A DNA stretch of 44,876 nt, taken from positions 1-44,876 of the forward strand of contig CABSIM010000022.1 of NCBI GenBank assembly GCA_902477765.1, in the 5' to 3' direction. This document shows positions 7,589-15,161 of this stretch, in pieces. The notes beneath the pieces were generated by a model. The model saw only the letters and a list, made by a program, of their open reading frames with translations, was not told where the DNA came from and ran no database searches. Within the stretch, counting starts at the first letter, position 1. The number at the start of each line of letters is the position of its first letter. Position numbers and translations under genes: made by a program. Origin of the DNA: an uncultured Clostridiaceae bacterium (GTDB lineage Bacteria; Bacillota; Clostridia; Lachnospirales; Lachnospiraceae).

Positions 7589-8453
7589 GTCCGCCCTCCC
7601 CGTTCAGTAAAGGAACCAGACGGTCCACCAGCTCCTCAATGGTCAGGATCCCGTCAGGAAGATCCATTCCGCCTTCTTTCAGCTCATCAGCCAGTTCCGT
7701 CACCTGAGGCACATCCAGGCTGTACCGCTTCAGTTCCTTCACTCTGGAAAACACCTCTCTGGGCGTTCCGTCCATCACAACCTGGCCCTCATCCATGACA
7801 ATGACACGGTCTGCATCAATGACCTCTTCCATATAATGGGTGATCAGAAGTACGGTGATTCCTTCTTTCCGGTTCAGTTCATGGACCGTCCGGATCACTT
7901 CCTTCCGTCCGTTGGGATCCAGCATGGCCGTAGGTTCGTCCAGAACAATGCACTGAGGCTTCATGGCCATGACACCGGCAATGGCCACTCTCTGTTTCTG
8001 ACCGCCGGACAGCTTGTTGGGAGACTGGAGCCGGTATGCGGTCATTCCCACAGCTTCCAGGCTCTCGTCCACACGCCTCCAGATCTCGTCCGTGGGGACA
8101 CCCATATTTTCCGGTCCGAATCCCACGTCTTCCTCCACCACATTGCCGATAATCTGGTTGTCAGGATTCTGAAACACCATGCCGGCCGTTTTCCTCACAT
8201 CCCAAAGATGTTCCTCATCATCCGTCTTCATGCCGGAAATAAAAACCGTACCGTCCGACGGAAGAAGAATGCCGTTCATCAGCTTGGCAAAGGTGGATTT
8301 CCCTGAGCCGTTATGCCCCAGGATGGCCACAAATGTCCCTTCCTGAATATCCAGAGACACCCCTTTCAGGGCCCTGGTCACCTCATCGGTGTCCTTTTCC
8401 TCGTCGTGGCGGATATAATTGAATATCAGATTTACCGCTTTAATGATTCCCAT
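7578..8453 (-). CDS. ecfA1: ECF transporter ATP-binding protein EcfA1
   Basis: Partner ATPase of EcfA2. Walker A GHNGSGKS (residues 46-53), Q-loop VFQNPDNQI, signature LSGGQKQR, Walker B IVLDEPTAMLDP and the switch histidine in LITHYMEE are all present. I place the start at ATG 8453 (MGIIKAVNLIF), which has AAAGG 6 nt upstream. An 18-codon longer frame reads through the leader hairpin and looks spurious. The gene has its own promoter because two secreted-protein genes separate it from rplQ, its usual upstream neighbour. Confidence 0.95.
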   Translation of the reverse strand: MGIIKAVNLIFNYIRHDEEKDTDEVTRALKGVSLDIQEGTFVAILGHNGSGKSTFAKLMNGILLPSDGTVFISGMKTDDEEHLWDVRKTAGMVFQNPDNQIIGNVVEEDVGFGPENMGVPTDEIWRRVDESLEAVGMTAYRLQSPNKLSGGQKQRVAIAGVMAMKPQCIVLDEPTAMLDPNGRKEVIRTVHELNRKEGITVLLITHYMEEVIDADRVIVMDEGQVVMDGTPREVFSRVKELKRYSLDVPQVTELADELKEGGMDLPDGILTIEELVDRLVPLLNGEGGHGN

Positions 8454-8468
8454 AATCAGCCTTTCCGC

Positions 8469-8487
8469 GCGGGAACCCGGTTCCCGC
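8469..8487 (-). promoter_or_regulatory. GC-rich hairpin in the ecfA1 leader
   Basis: Minus-strand GCGGGAA and TTCCCGC arms form a 7-bp stem with a 5-nt loop, about 10 nt before the AAAGG binding site. The flank GCGGAAA that follows is also found after the pxpA leader hairpin. No U tract is present. Function unknown. Confidence 0.45.
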
Positions 8488-8549
8488 CGTGTGCCTGTCC
8501 GAACCACGATCCCGCCCGGACTTTCGTCTTATTGTTTACACGTTTCTAA

Positions 8550-8578
8550 ATTTTAGTTGATAATTTCCCGATAGTCAA
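8550..8578 (-). promoter_or_regulatory. Promoter of the ecfA1-ecfA2-ecfT-truA operon
   Basis: Minus-strand TTGACT (8573-8578), 17-bp spacer, TAAAAT (8550-8555), about 97 nt ahead of the ecfA1 start. It lies just past the terminator of the inserted secreted-protein genes. Confidence 0.7.
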
Positions 8579-8590
8579 GAGGTTTTGGGG

Positions 8591-8627
8591 AAAGAAAAGG
8601 CACAGCGCCTTTCAAAAGCGCCATGCC
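8591..8627 (-). terminator. Intrinsic terminator after the tandem cell-wall-binding protein genes
   Basis: On the minus strand GGCATGGCGC (8618-8627) pairs with GCGCTGTGCC (8599-8608) with two G-U pairs, and is followed by TTTTCTTT. It closes the inserted pair of genes before the ecfA1 promoter. Confidence 0.75.
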
Positions 8628-8633
8628 CTCATT

Positions 8634-9680
8634 TTACTGTACCCAGAGTCCGGTCTCATCCAGCGTCCGTCCGTCAATGCTGGCGTTCGATGCCATGGAG
8701 CCGTCTTCATTGAGATAATACCACTGCCCCGGTGCAGTCTGGCACCAGCCCGTCGCCATGGAGCCATCCTCGTTCAGATAATACCAGACGCCGTCCAGCT
8801 GAACCCAGCCGGTCTGCATCACGCCGTCACTTCCCAGATAATACCAGGTATCTCCGTCCTTCAGCCAGCCTGATGCGGCATAGCCTTCGTCACCGAAATA
8901 ATACCACAGCCCATGAATCTTATACCACTGGCCGGTGACGAAAGTTCCGTCTTCCTGCAGATACTTCTTCCCTTCTGCATACAGCTTCCAGTCACCGTTC
9001 GTGTCTCCCAGATCATCCACTACCCGGTCTGAGGACGCTGTGTACTCACTGCTCCGCATGCAGTCCGCATCACCGGTGTCCCAGGGAATTGCCCGCACCT
9101 CATAGGTGTAGATTCCTTCTGCCTCTGTCATGTACTCGCTCAGATCCATGGAAGTCCCTTTGGTGCTCAGTGTCCGGATATATGTTCCGTCCCGGTACAG
9201 TTTCAGCTGATATCCGGTGGCATATTCTGATTTTTCCCAGGATGCCACGGTCTTTTCCAGATTGCTCCATCCGGCTTCTTCCGGTGCTTCCAGCTGTACC
9301 ACCGGATAATAGTATACTGTCACCTTAAGCCTGTCATCTGACTGCTTTGCGCTTCCCAGCTCAGCCCCTGAAATCCGGAAACTCCGCTCACCGTAGCTGG
9401 AAAGAAACTCATCGCCGCTGTCACTGGACAGATATATGGTGGCCGTCACTTTTGATCCGGGCTTCCAGTTTTCTGTCTTTTTGTTCCACGAAATGGAATC
9501 GATGGAGACTCCGCTGGTATTCATGGTAATTTCCGGCTCCAGCACCTCGCCGACGCCATACGTAGTTTCAAAGCTCATATTCAGAGTACTGATCGTCTCT
9601 GCGGCAAAGGATGGAAAAACAGCCGCAGATGCAAGGGCCCCCGCAATGGCTGCGGTCAGGCATAATTTTCTTTTTTTCAT
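8634..9680 (-). CDS. Secreted protein with C-terminal cell-wall/choline-binding type repeats
   Basis: The start at ATG 9680 (AGAAGG upstream) gives about 348 aa. It has a signal peptide (MKKRKLCLTAAIAGALASA, cleavage likely near FAAET), then a beta-rich N-terminal region (about 25-125), then an Fn3-like stretch (about 130-215, ASWEKSEYATGYQLKLYRDG). Five or so CW_binding_1-like repeats follow, of the form WYYLNEDGSMATGW. Such repeats bind choline or polysaccharide at the Gram-positive surface. No enzymatic domain is visible, so an adhesin, wall-associated or structural role is possible. It follows a paralogue by 55 nt and is probably co-transcribed with it. Confidence 0.85.
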   Translation of the reverse strand: MKKRKLCLTAAIAGALASAAVFPSFAAETISTLNMSFETTYGVGEVLEPEITMNTSGVSIDSISWNKKTENWKPGSKVTATIYLSSDSGDEFLSSYGERSFRISGAELGSAKQSDDRLKVTVYYYPVVQLEAPEEAGWSNLEKTVASWEKSEYATGYQLKLYRDGTYIRTLSTKGTSMDLSEYMTEAEGIYTYEVRAIPWDTGDADCMRSSEYTASSDRVVDDLGDTNGDWKLYAEGKKYLQEDGTFVTGQWYKIHGLWYYFGDEGYAASGWLKDGDTWYYLGSDGVMQTGWVQLDGVWYYLNEDGSMATGWCQTAPGQWYYLNEDGSMASNASIDGRTLDETGLWVQ

Positions 9681-9735
9681 CTGCAATCCTTCTTTCTTTG
9701 TTTTTCTGCCCTTTGCTTTTTCCACTCATTCCCTG

Positions 9736-11004
9736 TCAGCAGCCGGCAAGCTGAGGTTTGTGCCAGATACCGTTCTGATCCACATAGAACCCGTCGATAT
9801 AGGTGCTGGATGCCTTGGCGCCGCTTCCCGGATAGAAGTAATACCAGGAACCTTCCACTTCCTGCCAGCCTTCCAGCATGGCACCGTCAGATCCCATATA
9901 GTAATCCACACCGTTCACATGCACCCATCCGGTTGCCATGGCGCCTTCCACGCCCTGCTGGGCATCCGGATTCAGATAATACCAGTGGTCTCCGTCCTGA
10001 AGCCATCCAGTACGCATTTCCCCGGAAGAAGCCATGTAATAATAATGGCCGCCCCTGCTGTGCCAGCCGGTCATCATGACGCCGTTGGAATCAAACAGAT
10101 ACCAGAATCCGCCGATCTTGGCCCAGCAGTTATTCAGGTAGCTTCCGTCAGGATATCTGTAATACCAGTATCCGTTGTTCTGAAGCCATCCCACCTGCTC
10201 CGCGTTTTCCGGCGGTACCTGGGAACCTGTTGTCTGGCCGGTTCCATCCGATACATCTTCCTCACCGATGTAAACTTCATCAGAATAAACCCAGTCACTG
10301 GATTTCGCGTATTTGGCGGTTTCATCATCCTTTGCCACGGCACGGATCTTGAATGCATAGGTTCCTTTCACCGTCATGTACGGATAAAAATTATAGGATG
10401 TTCCTGTCACATCCGTCATCTTCTGCACCAGTTTATCGCCTCTGTACAGATAAAGATCATAGGAAGCATTATCCACTTTGTCCCATCTTGCCTGGCCAAA
10501 ATTGGATTTGCTGCCGGGATCCAGCCAATGGGGATCTTCCGGCGGATCAAACTGTCCTTCTGCAGGTCTGGTTTTCGCGGTTACCACCAGTTCCCTGCTG
10601 CTCTCCCGTTTAACAGACACCAGGTCTCCGCCCTTTATGTTGACATTTCTCGATGAATAGGTTCCATTGAACCGATAATCATCCAGAGCCTCCACATATA
10701 TGCGGAGCGAATAACTGGTTCCCAGAGCAGCTTCATCCGGATCCTTTACCCATCTGGCCGATCTGAGATCATATCGGGAATTGTTGGATACATAAACTTC
10801 ACAGTCATCTCCGCTGTATCCGGTGGCCAGATTCGGCAGCGGCTCCCCTGCCTCCAGATCGATGTCCAGAGTAATATTGACGGTGGAAATTGTTGAAGTG
10901 GCATACACTGCCTGTGTCCACATCAGAGACGCCATGACGGAAGCTGCCGCCACAGCCAGTGCCTTCCGGACTCTCTGTCTCAGTTTTGTGTGTTTCATAT
11001 TCAT
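9736..11004 (-). CDS. Secreted protein with cell-wall-binding repeats, tandem paralogue
   Basis: I place the start at ATG 11004 (MNMKHTKLRQ), 6 nt after AGGAG; longer frames run into the promoter and the rplQ terminator. The product is about 422 aa: a basic n-region, a signal peptide ending near AVYAT, an N-terminal region beginning STISTVNITLDIDLE, an Fn3-like segment (ARWDKVDNASYDLYLYRGD), and six or seven Tyr/Trp/Gly-rich repeats such as TGWLQDGDHWYYLNPD. The architecture matches the following gene, with moderate sequence similarity, so they look like an old tandem duplication. Function is unknown. It is probably attached to the envelope without a covalent link, since I see no LPXTG motif. 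Confidence 0.85.
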   Translation of the reverse strand: MNMKHTKLRQRVRKALAVAAASVMASLMWTQAVYATSTISTVNITLDIDLEAGEPLPNLATGYSGDDCEVYVSNNSRYDLRSARWVKDPDEAALGTSYSLRIYVEALDDYRFNGTYSSRNVNIKGGDLVSVKRESSRELVVTAKTRPAEGQFDPPEDPHWLDPGSKSNFGQARWDKVDNASYDLYLYRGDKLVQKMTDVTGTSYNFYPYMTVKGTYAFKIRAVAKDDETAKYAKSSDWVYSDEVYIGEEDVSDGTGQTTGSQVPPENAEQVGWLQNNGYWYYRYPDGSYLNNCWAKIGGFWYLFDSNGVMMTGWHSRGGHYYYMASSGEMRTGWLQDGDHWYYLNPDAQQGVEGAMATGWVHVNGVDYYMGSDGAMLEGWQEVEGSWYYFYPGSGAKASSTYIDGFYVDQNGIWHKPQLAGC

Positions 11005-11058
11005 ACCCATCTCCTTTATTCTGTAATAAAAACCACAGATTCTCCCATTTCTGTCTCC

Positions 11059-11088
11059 ATTATAATCGCCCCGGAAGGATTCCGTCAA
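11059..11088 (-). promoter_or_regulatory. Promoter of the cell-wall-binding protein pair
   Basis: Minus-strand TTGACG (11083-11088), 18-bp spacer, TATAAT (11059-11064), about 50 nt upstream of the 11004 start. Confidence 0.8.
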
Positions 11089-11132
11089 CTTACGATATTC
11101 TTTCAATCCGGCCCCTGCCTGTGTCTCTGCAG

Positions 11133-11179
11133 AAAAAAAGCAGCAGAAGCCGACATTATCTGTCGGCAGCTTCTGCTGC
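11133..11179 (-). terminator. Strong intrinsic terminator after rplQ
   Basis: A long near-perfect hairpin on the minus strand (GCAGCAGAAG...CTTCTGCTGC, with inner GCCGACA/TGTCGGC, 11140-11179) is followed by a run of seven T. It ends the rpmJ-rplQ (alpha) transcript. Plus-strand T residues from 11180 could make it bidirectional. Confidence 0.93.
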
Positions 11180-11230
11180 TTTTTCTTATCTGCCGTTTCC
11201 CGGCAGTCTCTGTTCTGTTGAATCTGCTTC

Positions 11231-11767
11231 TTATACCAGTTCCAGAAGAACAGCCATGGCACCATCGCCTTTACGCTGTGCAATCTTTACGATTCTGGTG
11301 TAGCCGCCGTTGCGGGAAGCATACTTGGGAGCGATCTCATCGAACAGTTTGCCCGGAAGATCCACTTTCTTTGTATTTTTCTTTCTTCCTGCCGGTGTGG
11401 TGGGAACATCTGTCACACCATACAGAACCTTCATCATCTGACGTCTTGCATGAAGTCTGGACGGCATATCTTTCTTGATTTCTTTCTCAACTTCATCGTA
11501 TACGGTAACTTTCTTTCCGTCTACAACTTCCTTGACTCTCTTTCCGTCCTTGTCCTTGCGGGCAACTTTTGCAGTTACCTTTACAGTCTCATAATTGTCT
11601 TTTTCCTTCACTGCCAGAGCGATCAGGCCTTCCACAATGCCGCGTACTTCCTTGGCTCTTGCTTCCGTTGTAACGATCTTTCCATGATATAACAGATTGG
11701 TTGCCTGATTTCTGAGTAATGCTTTTCTCTGACTGGAAGTTCTTCCGAGTTTTCTATAACCTGCCAT
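11231..11767 (-). CDS. rplQ: 50S ribosomal protein L17, long form
   Basis: L17 lines the outside of the peptide exit tunnel. The protein starts MAGYRKLGRTSSQRKALLRN at ATG 11767 (GGAGGAG 10 nt upstream) and ends DGAMAVLLELV, as expected. At 178 aa it exceeds the E. coli protein (127 aa) because of a charged insertion of about 50 aa (around residues 65-110, Lys/Glu/Val rich) between the N-terminal helices and MPSRLHARRQMMKVL. It is the last gene of the alpha operon, 83 nt after rpoA, with a strong terminator behind it. Confidence 0.97.
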   Translation of the reverse strand: MAGYRKLGRTSSQRKALLRNQATNLLYHGKIVTTEARAKEVRGIVEGLIALAVKEKDNYETVKVTAKVARKDKDGKRVKEVVDGKKVTVYDEVEKEIKKDMPSRLHARRQMMKVLYGVTDVPTTPAGRKKNTKKVDLPGKLFDEIAPKYASRNGGYTRIVKIAQRKGDGAMAVLLELV

Positions 11768-11850
11768 GATATTTATTCTCCTCCATTTGTGGAACAGCTG
11801 CCCATGCATCTTCGGGCTTACTGACCAGCTGCTTGTTCTCCATAAATTGT

Positions 11851-12813
11851 TTACTGTTCGTCGCTTGAGTTCAGCTGAAGTCCCAGTTCTTTCAGCTTAG
11901 CCAGCACTTCTTCCAGGGATTTGCGGCCCAGATTGCGGACCTTCATCATATCCTCGGAAGTACGGCTGCAAAGCTCTTCCACCGTATTGATTCCTGCTCT
12001 CTTGAGGCAGTTGTAGGAACGGACGGAAAGTTCCAGCTCATCAATGTTCATCTCAAGGACTTTTTCTTTTTCATTGTTCTCTTTCTCAACCATGACTTCC
12101 GCAGTCTTGGCGTTTTCGGAAAGGTCAATAAAGAGATTCAGATGCTCACTTAAAACTTTTGCTGCAAGGCTGACAGCCTCATCCGGATCCAGAGTACCGT
12201 TGGTATAGATTTCCAGAGTCAGTTTGTCGTAATCTGTCATCTGACCCACACGGGTATTTTCCACAGCCATGTTGACACGTTCAACCGGCGTATAGATGGA
12301 ATCCACGGCAATTACGCCGATGGGAAGGTCATCACCCTTGTTTTTGTCAGCGCTTACATAGCCGCGGCCGTTTGTAATGGTGAGTTCCATGTAAAACTTG
12401 CTGTCAGCGCCTCCGCTCAGTGTGGCGATGGTCTGATCAGGGTTCAGGATTTCGATATCCGCATCTGCCTGAATGTCGGCAGCTGTAATGACTCCCTCAC
12501 CTTCAAACTCGATGTACGCGGTCTTGGGCTCATTTGTATCGCTGTTGTTTTTAATGGCTAAGTTCTTGACGTTCATGATGATCTCAGTCACGTCTTCCTT
12601 AACACCAGGAATAGAACTGAATTCATGCAGAACACCGTCGATTTTCACCTGGCTGACAGCAGCACCCGGCAAAGAAGAAAGCATGATTCTTCTCAGGGAA
12701 TTTCCCAGAGTTGTGCCGTATCCCCGCTCAAGGGGTTCCACGACAAACTTTCCGTATCTCTTATCTTCAGATATTTCAGCTATCTCAATGTTTGGTTTCT
12801 CAAAATCGAACAC
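11851..12813 (-). CDS. rpoA: DNA-directed RNA polymerase subunit alpha
   Basis: RpoA dimerises to start polymerase assembly, and its C-terminal domain contacts UP elements and activators. The 320-aa protein has the N-terminal assembly domain (VEPLERGYGTTLGNSLRRIM at about 27-46) and a C-terminal domain (about 250-312) with CLKRAGINTVEELCSRT and NLGRKSLEEV. The start codon is GTG at 12813, preceded by AAAGGAGGGG. It lies between rpsD and rplQ as in other Firmicutes. Confidence 0.98.
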   Translation of the reverse strand: MFDFEKPNIEIAEISEDKRYGKFVVEPLERGYGTTLGNSLRRIMLSSLPGAAVSQVKIDGVLHEFSSIPGVKEDVTEIIMNVKNLAIKNNSDTNEPKTAYIEFEGEGVITAADIQADADIEILNPDQTIATLSGGADSKFYMELTITNGRGYVSADKNKGDDLPIGVIAVDSIYTPVERVNMAVENTRVGQMTDYDKLTLEIYTNGTLDPDEAVSLAAKVLSEHLNLFIDLSENAKTAEVMVEKENNEKEKVLEMNIDELELSVRSYNCLKRAGINTVEELCSRTSEDMMKVRNLGRKSLEEVLAKLKELGLQLNSSDEQ

Positions 12814-12898
12814 AAAAAGCCCCTCCTTTTGGGTATGCCTTTAAGGAATGCCACGGAGCGGAGAACACCCGCAACAGGGCCCCGCTCCGGTGAATTAC

Positions 12899-13492
12899 TT
12901 ATTTGGAGTACAACTCGACGATGAGCATCTCGTTTACAGGAACGTCGATCTCTTCTCTTGTGGGAAGAGACTTGATGGTACCCTTCAGGTTCTCCTGGTC
13001 GATCTCAAGCCATGCCGGTACAAGACGGCCGCCGGTCACTTCCAGAATGTTCTTGTATCTCTGGTCACCTTTGTGCTTCTCTTTGATTTCGATTACGTCT
13101 CCGGCCTTTACAAGGTAGGACGGAACATTGACGCACTTGCCGTTTACCAGCACATGCTTATGGTCAACGATCTGTCTTGCTTCCTTTCTGGTTCTGCCCA
13201 GTCCCATACGGAACAGAACATTGTCCAGTCTGCGCTCCAGAAGGATCATCAGGTTTTCACCGGTCTGACCGCTGAGCTTCTCAGCCTTTACGTAGTAGTT
13301 GCGGAACGGTTTCTCCAGAACGCCGTAGATGAATTTGGCTTTCTGCTTTTCTCTCAGCTGGATGCCGTACTCGCTCATCTTCTTGTTTGCTCTTTTGGAC
13401 TCTCTGTTGGATTTTTTATCTATTCCTAAATAGATCGGATCAAGACCAAGGGATCTGCATCTTTTAAGAACAGGAACTCTATCAACTGCCAT
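12899..13492 (-). CDS. rpsD: 30S ribosomal protein S4
   Basis: S4 nucleates 30S assembly and in many bacteria represses its own operon. The 197-aa protein carries the S4 RNA-binding domain around residues 85-150 (ERRLDNVLFRMGLGRTRKEA, then VNGKCVNVPSYLVKAGDVIE). Like many clostridial S4 proteins it starts MAVDRVPVLKRCRSLGLDP and lacks an N-terminal zinc cysteine knuckle. It lies 15 nt behind rpsK and 85 nt before rpoA. Confidence 0.98.
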   Translation of the reverse strand: MAVDRVPVLKRCRSLGLDPIYLGIDKKSNRESKRANKKMSEYGIQLREKQKAKFIYGVLEKPFRNYYVKAEKLSGQTGENLMILLERRLDNVLFRMGLGRTRKEARQIVDHKHVLVNGKCVNVPSYLVKAGDVIEIKEKHKGDQRYKNILEVTGGRLVPAWLEIDQENLKGTIKSLPTREEIDVPVNEMLIVELYSK

Positions 13493-13507
13493 TTTACTTC
13501 CTCCTAA

Positions 13508-13909
13508 TTAGACTCTTCTGCGTTTTGGCGGACGGCATCCGTTGTGCGGAACCGGTGTTACGTCCTTAATGCTTGTTACTTCAAGGCCGCATGCCTGAAG
13601 GGCACGGATCGCTGCCTCACGGCCTGAACCAGGTCCTTTTACCATAACGTCTACGGATTTTAAACCGTGTACAAGAGCTGCCTTAGTTGCAGTTTCTGCA
13701 GCCATCTGAGCTGCATATGGAGTAGATTTCCTTGAACCTCTAAATCCCAGACCGCCTGCACTTGCCCAAGATAAAGCATTTCCCTGTGCATCTGTTAAAG
13801 TAACGATTGTGTTATTAAAAGATGACTGGATGTGCGCCTGTCCGCGTTCAACGTTTTTCTTTACACGCTTTTTTGTCACTTTCTTTGCAGTGGACACTTT
13901 TTTAGCCAT
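13508..13909 (-). CDS. rpsK: 30S ribosomal protein S11
   Basis: S11 lies on the 30S platform near the mRNA exit. The 133-aa protein has the block SFNNTIVTLTDAQGNALSWA and ends DVTPVPHNGCRPPKRRRV, as usual. The site before the ATG at 13909 is weak (GTAGGTTAGTTTAAA), unlike the strong AGGAGG sites of its neighbours. It follows a 198-nt structured spacer, so its translation may be controlled by that region. Confidence 0.98.
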   Translation of the reverse strand: MAKKVSTAKKVTKKRVKKNVERGQAHIQSSFNNTIVTLTDAQGNALSWASAGGLGFRGSRKSTPYAAQMAAETATKAALVHGLKSVDVMVKGPGSGREAAIRALQACGLEVTSIKDVTPVPHNGCRPPKRRRV

Positions 13910-14107
13910 TTTAAACTAACCTACTTTCTTTTCATCTTTCTCCGCCCTGTATGGATTTTACTCCTCACAGGCAGCGAAATTCTGAATCCTGTTTCCTGTT
14001 TTTAAAACATGCAACTTGATTCAATTTCTCGTTAACTTAAGTTCTTCTTGCTCTGTTTCAAGAAGTCCCGTCGCCCGTCTTCGGAATCAGTATTCCGGAT
14101 TCAGCGA
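13910..14107 (-). other. Structured spacer between rpsM and rpsK
   Basis: This 198-nt gap holds no gene. On the minus strand it can form CGGAAT/ATTCCG (14082-14097, 4-nt loop) and CTTCTTG/CAAGAAG (14044-14065, 8-nt loop) hairpins, and the palindrome AACTTAAGTT. S13-S11 spacers are usually very short. A translational control site for S4 is one idea. I see no consensus promoter. Confidence 0.5.
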
Positions 14108-14476
14108 TTATTTCTTCTTGTTTGCTACAGTCTTCCTCGGACCCTTGCAGGTTCTTGCGTTGGTCTTTGTCTTCTGACCACGGCACGGAAGGCTCTTTCT
14201 GTGACGGATTCCTCTGTAGCAGCCGATTTCCTGAAGTCTCTTGATGTTCAGAGCGATTTCACGACGTAAATCACCTTCTACAGTCTGAGTATCAGCGATC
14301 ACTGCTGCGATATTCTTTACTTCGTCGTCAGTCAGATCCTTCACGCGGGTGTCAGGGTTAACACCAGCAGCTGCAAGAATACGGTTGGAGCTTGCTCTAC
14401 CGATACCGTAGATGTAAGTCAATCCGATTTCGACACGTTTTTCTCTTGGTAAATCAACACCTGAAATACGAGCCAT
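14108..14476 (-). CDS. rpsM: 30S ribosomal protein S13
   Basis: S13 in the 30S head contacts the P-site tRNA and forms bridges to the 50S. The 122-aa protein opens MARISGVDLPREKRVEIGLT and ends with the basic block TKTNARTCKGPRKTVANKKK, both standard. The helix-two-turn-helix part (about 12-60) is intact. It lies 108 nt after rpmJ in the alpha operon. Confidence 0.98.
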   Translation of the reverse strand: MARISGVDLPREKRVEIGLTYIYGIGRASSNRILAAAGVNPDTRVKDLTDDEVKNIAAVIADTQTVEGDLRREIALNIKRLQEIGCYRGIRHRKSLPCRGQKTKTNARTCKGPRKTVANKKK

Positions 14477-14584
14477 GAGTGTACCTCCATTTTGTTAGTA
14501 GAAAAAATTGTATCATTGACACGAACAACGCACTCTGGCGGCTCATGTCAGTGCCGCGCGAAAAATGGGCATTACTATGCGGCA

Positions 14585-14698
14585 TCAGCCCTGTCTTTGT
14601 TTGTGTTTAGGATTTTCACAGATTACTCTGATACTGCCTTTTCTCTTGATGATTTTGCATTTCTCGCAAATCGGTTTTACCGATGATCTTACTTTCAC
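14585..14698 (-). CDS. rpmJ: 50S ribosomal protein L36 (zinc type)
   Basis: This 37-aa gene is short but clear: KVRSSVKPICEKCKIIKRKG then IRVICENPKHKQRQG. Zinc ligands are the pattern C-x2-C-x12-C-x4-H, so it is the zinc-binding (C+) form. The start codon is GTG at 14698, with AAAGGAG 7 nt upstream; the stop is TGA at 14585-14587. It is the first gene of the alpha operon, behind its own promoter and a leader of about 150 nt. Confidence 0.96.
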   Translation of the reverse strand: MKVRSSVKPICEKCKIIKRKGSIRVICENPKHKQRQG

Positions 14699-14846
14699 AG
14701 TAATTCTCCTTTCCTTCGTAGTCCATCTTCTTTATGTTCCTGACACACACCAGATCGGATCACGCAGAAAACGGCGTTACGGTTACAATACCTGTATATC
14801 ATTGTCCTGAAAAAGGGCATAATACAAGCGTTCCAACAAAGTTCGC
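14699..14846 (-). promoter_or_regulatory. Long 5' leader of the rpmJ-rpsM-rpsK-rpsD-rpoA-rplQ operon
   Basis: About 148 nt separate the predicted start site from the rpmJ GTG. The minus-strand leader includes short complementary stretches such as TATACAGGTATTG and GTGATCCGATC, but I could not settle a single fold. Alpha-operon leaders are known S4 targets in other bacteria. Here this is only a positional inference. Confidence 0.35.
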
Positions 14847-14852
14847 TAGAGC

Positions 14853-14881
14853 ATTATAACACCAAACTTCCTTTAAATCAA
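14853..14881 (-). promoter_or_regulatory. Promoter of the alpha operon, upstream of rpmJ
   Basis: Minus-strand TTGATT (14876-14881), 17-bp spacer, perfect TATAAT (14853-14858). It lies in the 236-nt gap between infA and rpmJ and splits the spc and alpha transcripts. Confidence 0.8.
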
Positions 14882-14934
14882 GAGATTTCTGGAATTTTTT
14901 CACCGTTTCCCTCTTGCTCTGCGCCGTTCCGGAT

Positions 14935-15153
14935 TTATTTGTCTCTCCAGATGATTCTGCCCTTGGAAAGATCGTAGGGGGACATTTCCAGAGTTACTTT
15001 GTCACCGGGAAGAATCCGGATGTAATTCATGCGGAGTTTTCCGCTGATGGTTGCCAGAACCTTATGGCCGTTTTCCAGTTCCACCTGGAACATGGCGTTG
15101 GGGAGTTTCTCCACTACCACGCCTTCAATTTCAATCACATCTGCCTTGGACAT
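14935..15153 (-). CDS. infA: Translation initiation factor IF-1
   Basis: IF-1 blocks the ribosomal A site during initiation. The 72-aa S1/OB-fold protein begins MSKADVIEIEGVVVEKLPNA and contains GKLRMNYIRILPGDKVTLEM and SPYDLSKGRIIWR, identical in plan to other Firmicute IF-1 proteins. It lies 8 nt after the KOW-domain gene at the end of the spc transcript. I found no clear hairpin-T terminator after it. Confidence 0.98.
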   Translation of the reverse strand: MSKADVIEIEGVVVEKLPNAMFQVELENGHKVLATISGKLRMNYIRILPGDKVTLEMSPYDLSKGRIIWRDK

Positions 15154-15161
15154 CTTTTCTA

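Noticed and set aside
7578..8577. A riboswitch in front of the ECF operon
   Set aside because: The leader is under 100 nt with one simple hairpin and no conserved riboswitch core that I can recognise.
8690..10220. Repeated motifs that could resemble a CRISPR or tandem array
   Set aside because: They are in-frame codon repeats of the cell-wall-binding modules, of variable spacing and sequence.
9436..10656. A 406-codon plus-strand open frame opposite the cell-wall-binding proteins
   Set aside because: It mirrors the repeats of the minus-strand genes; those have signal peptides, binding sites and domains.
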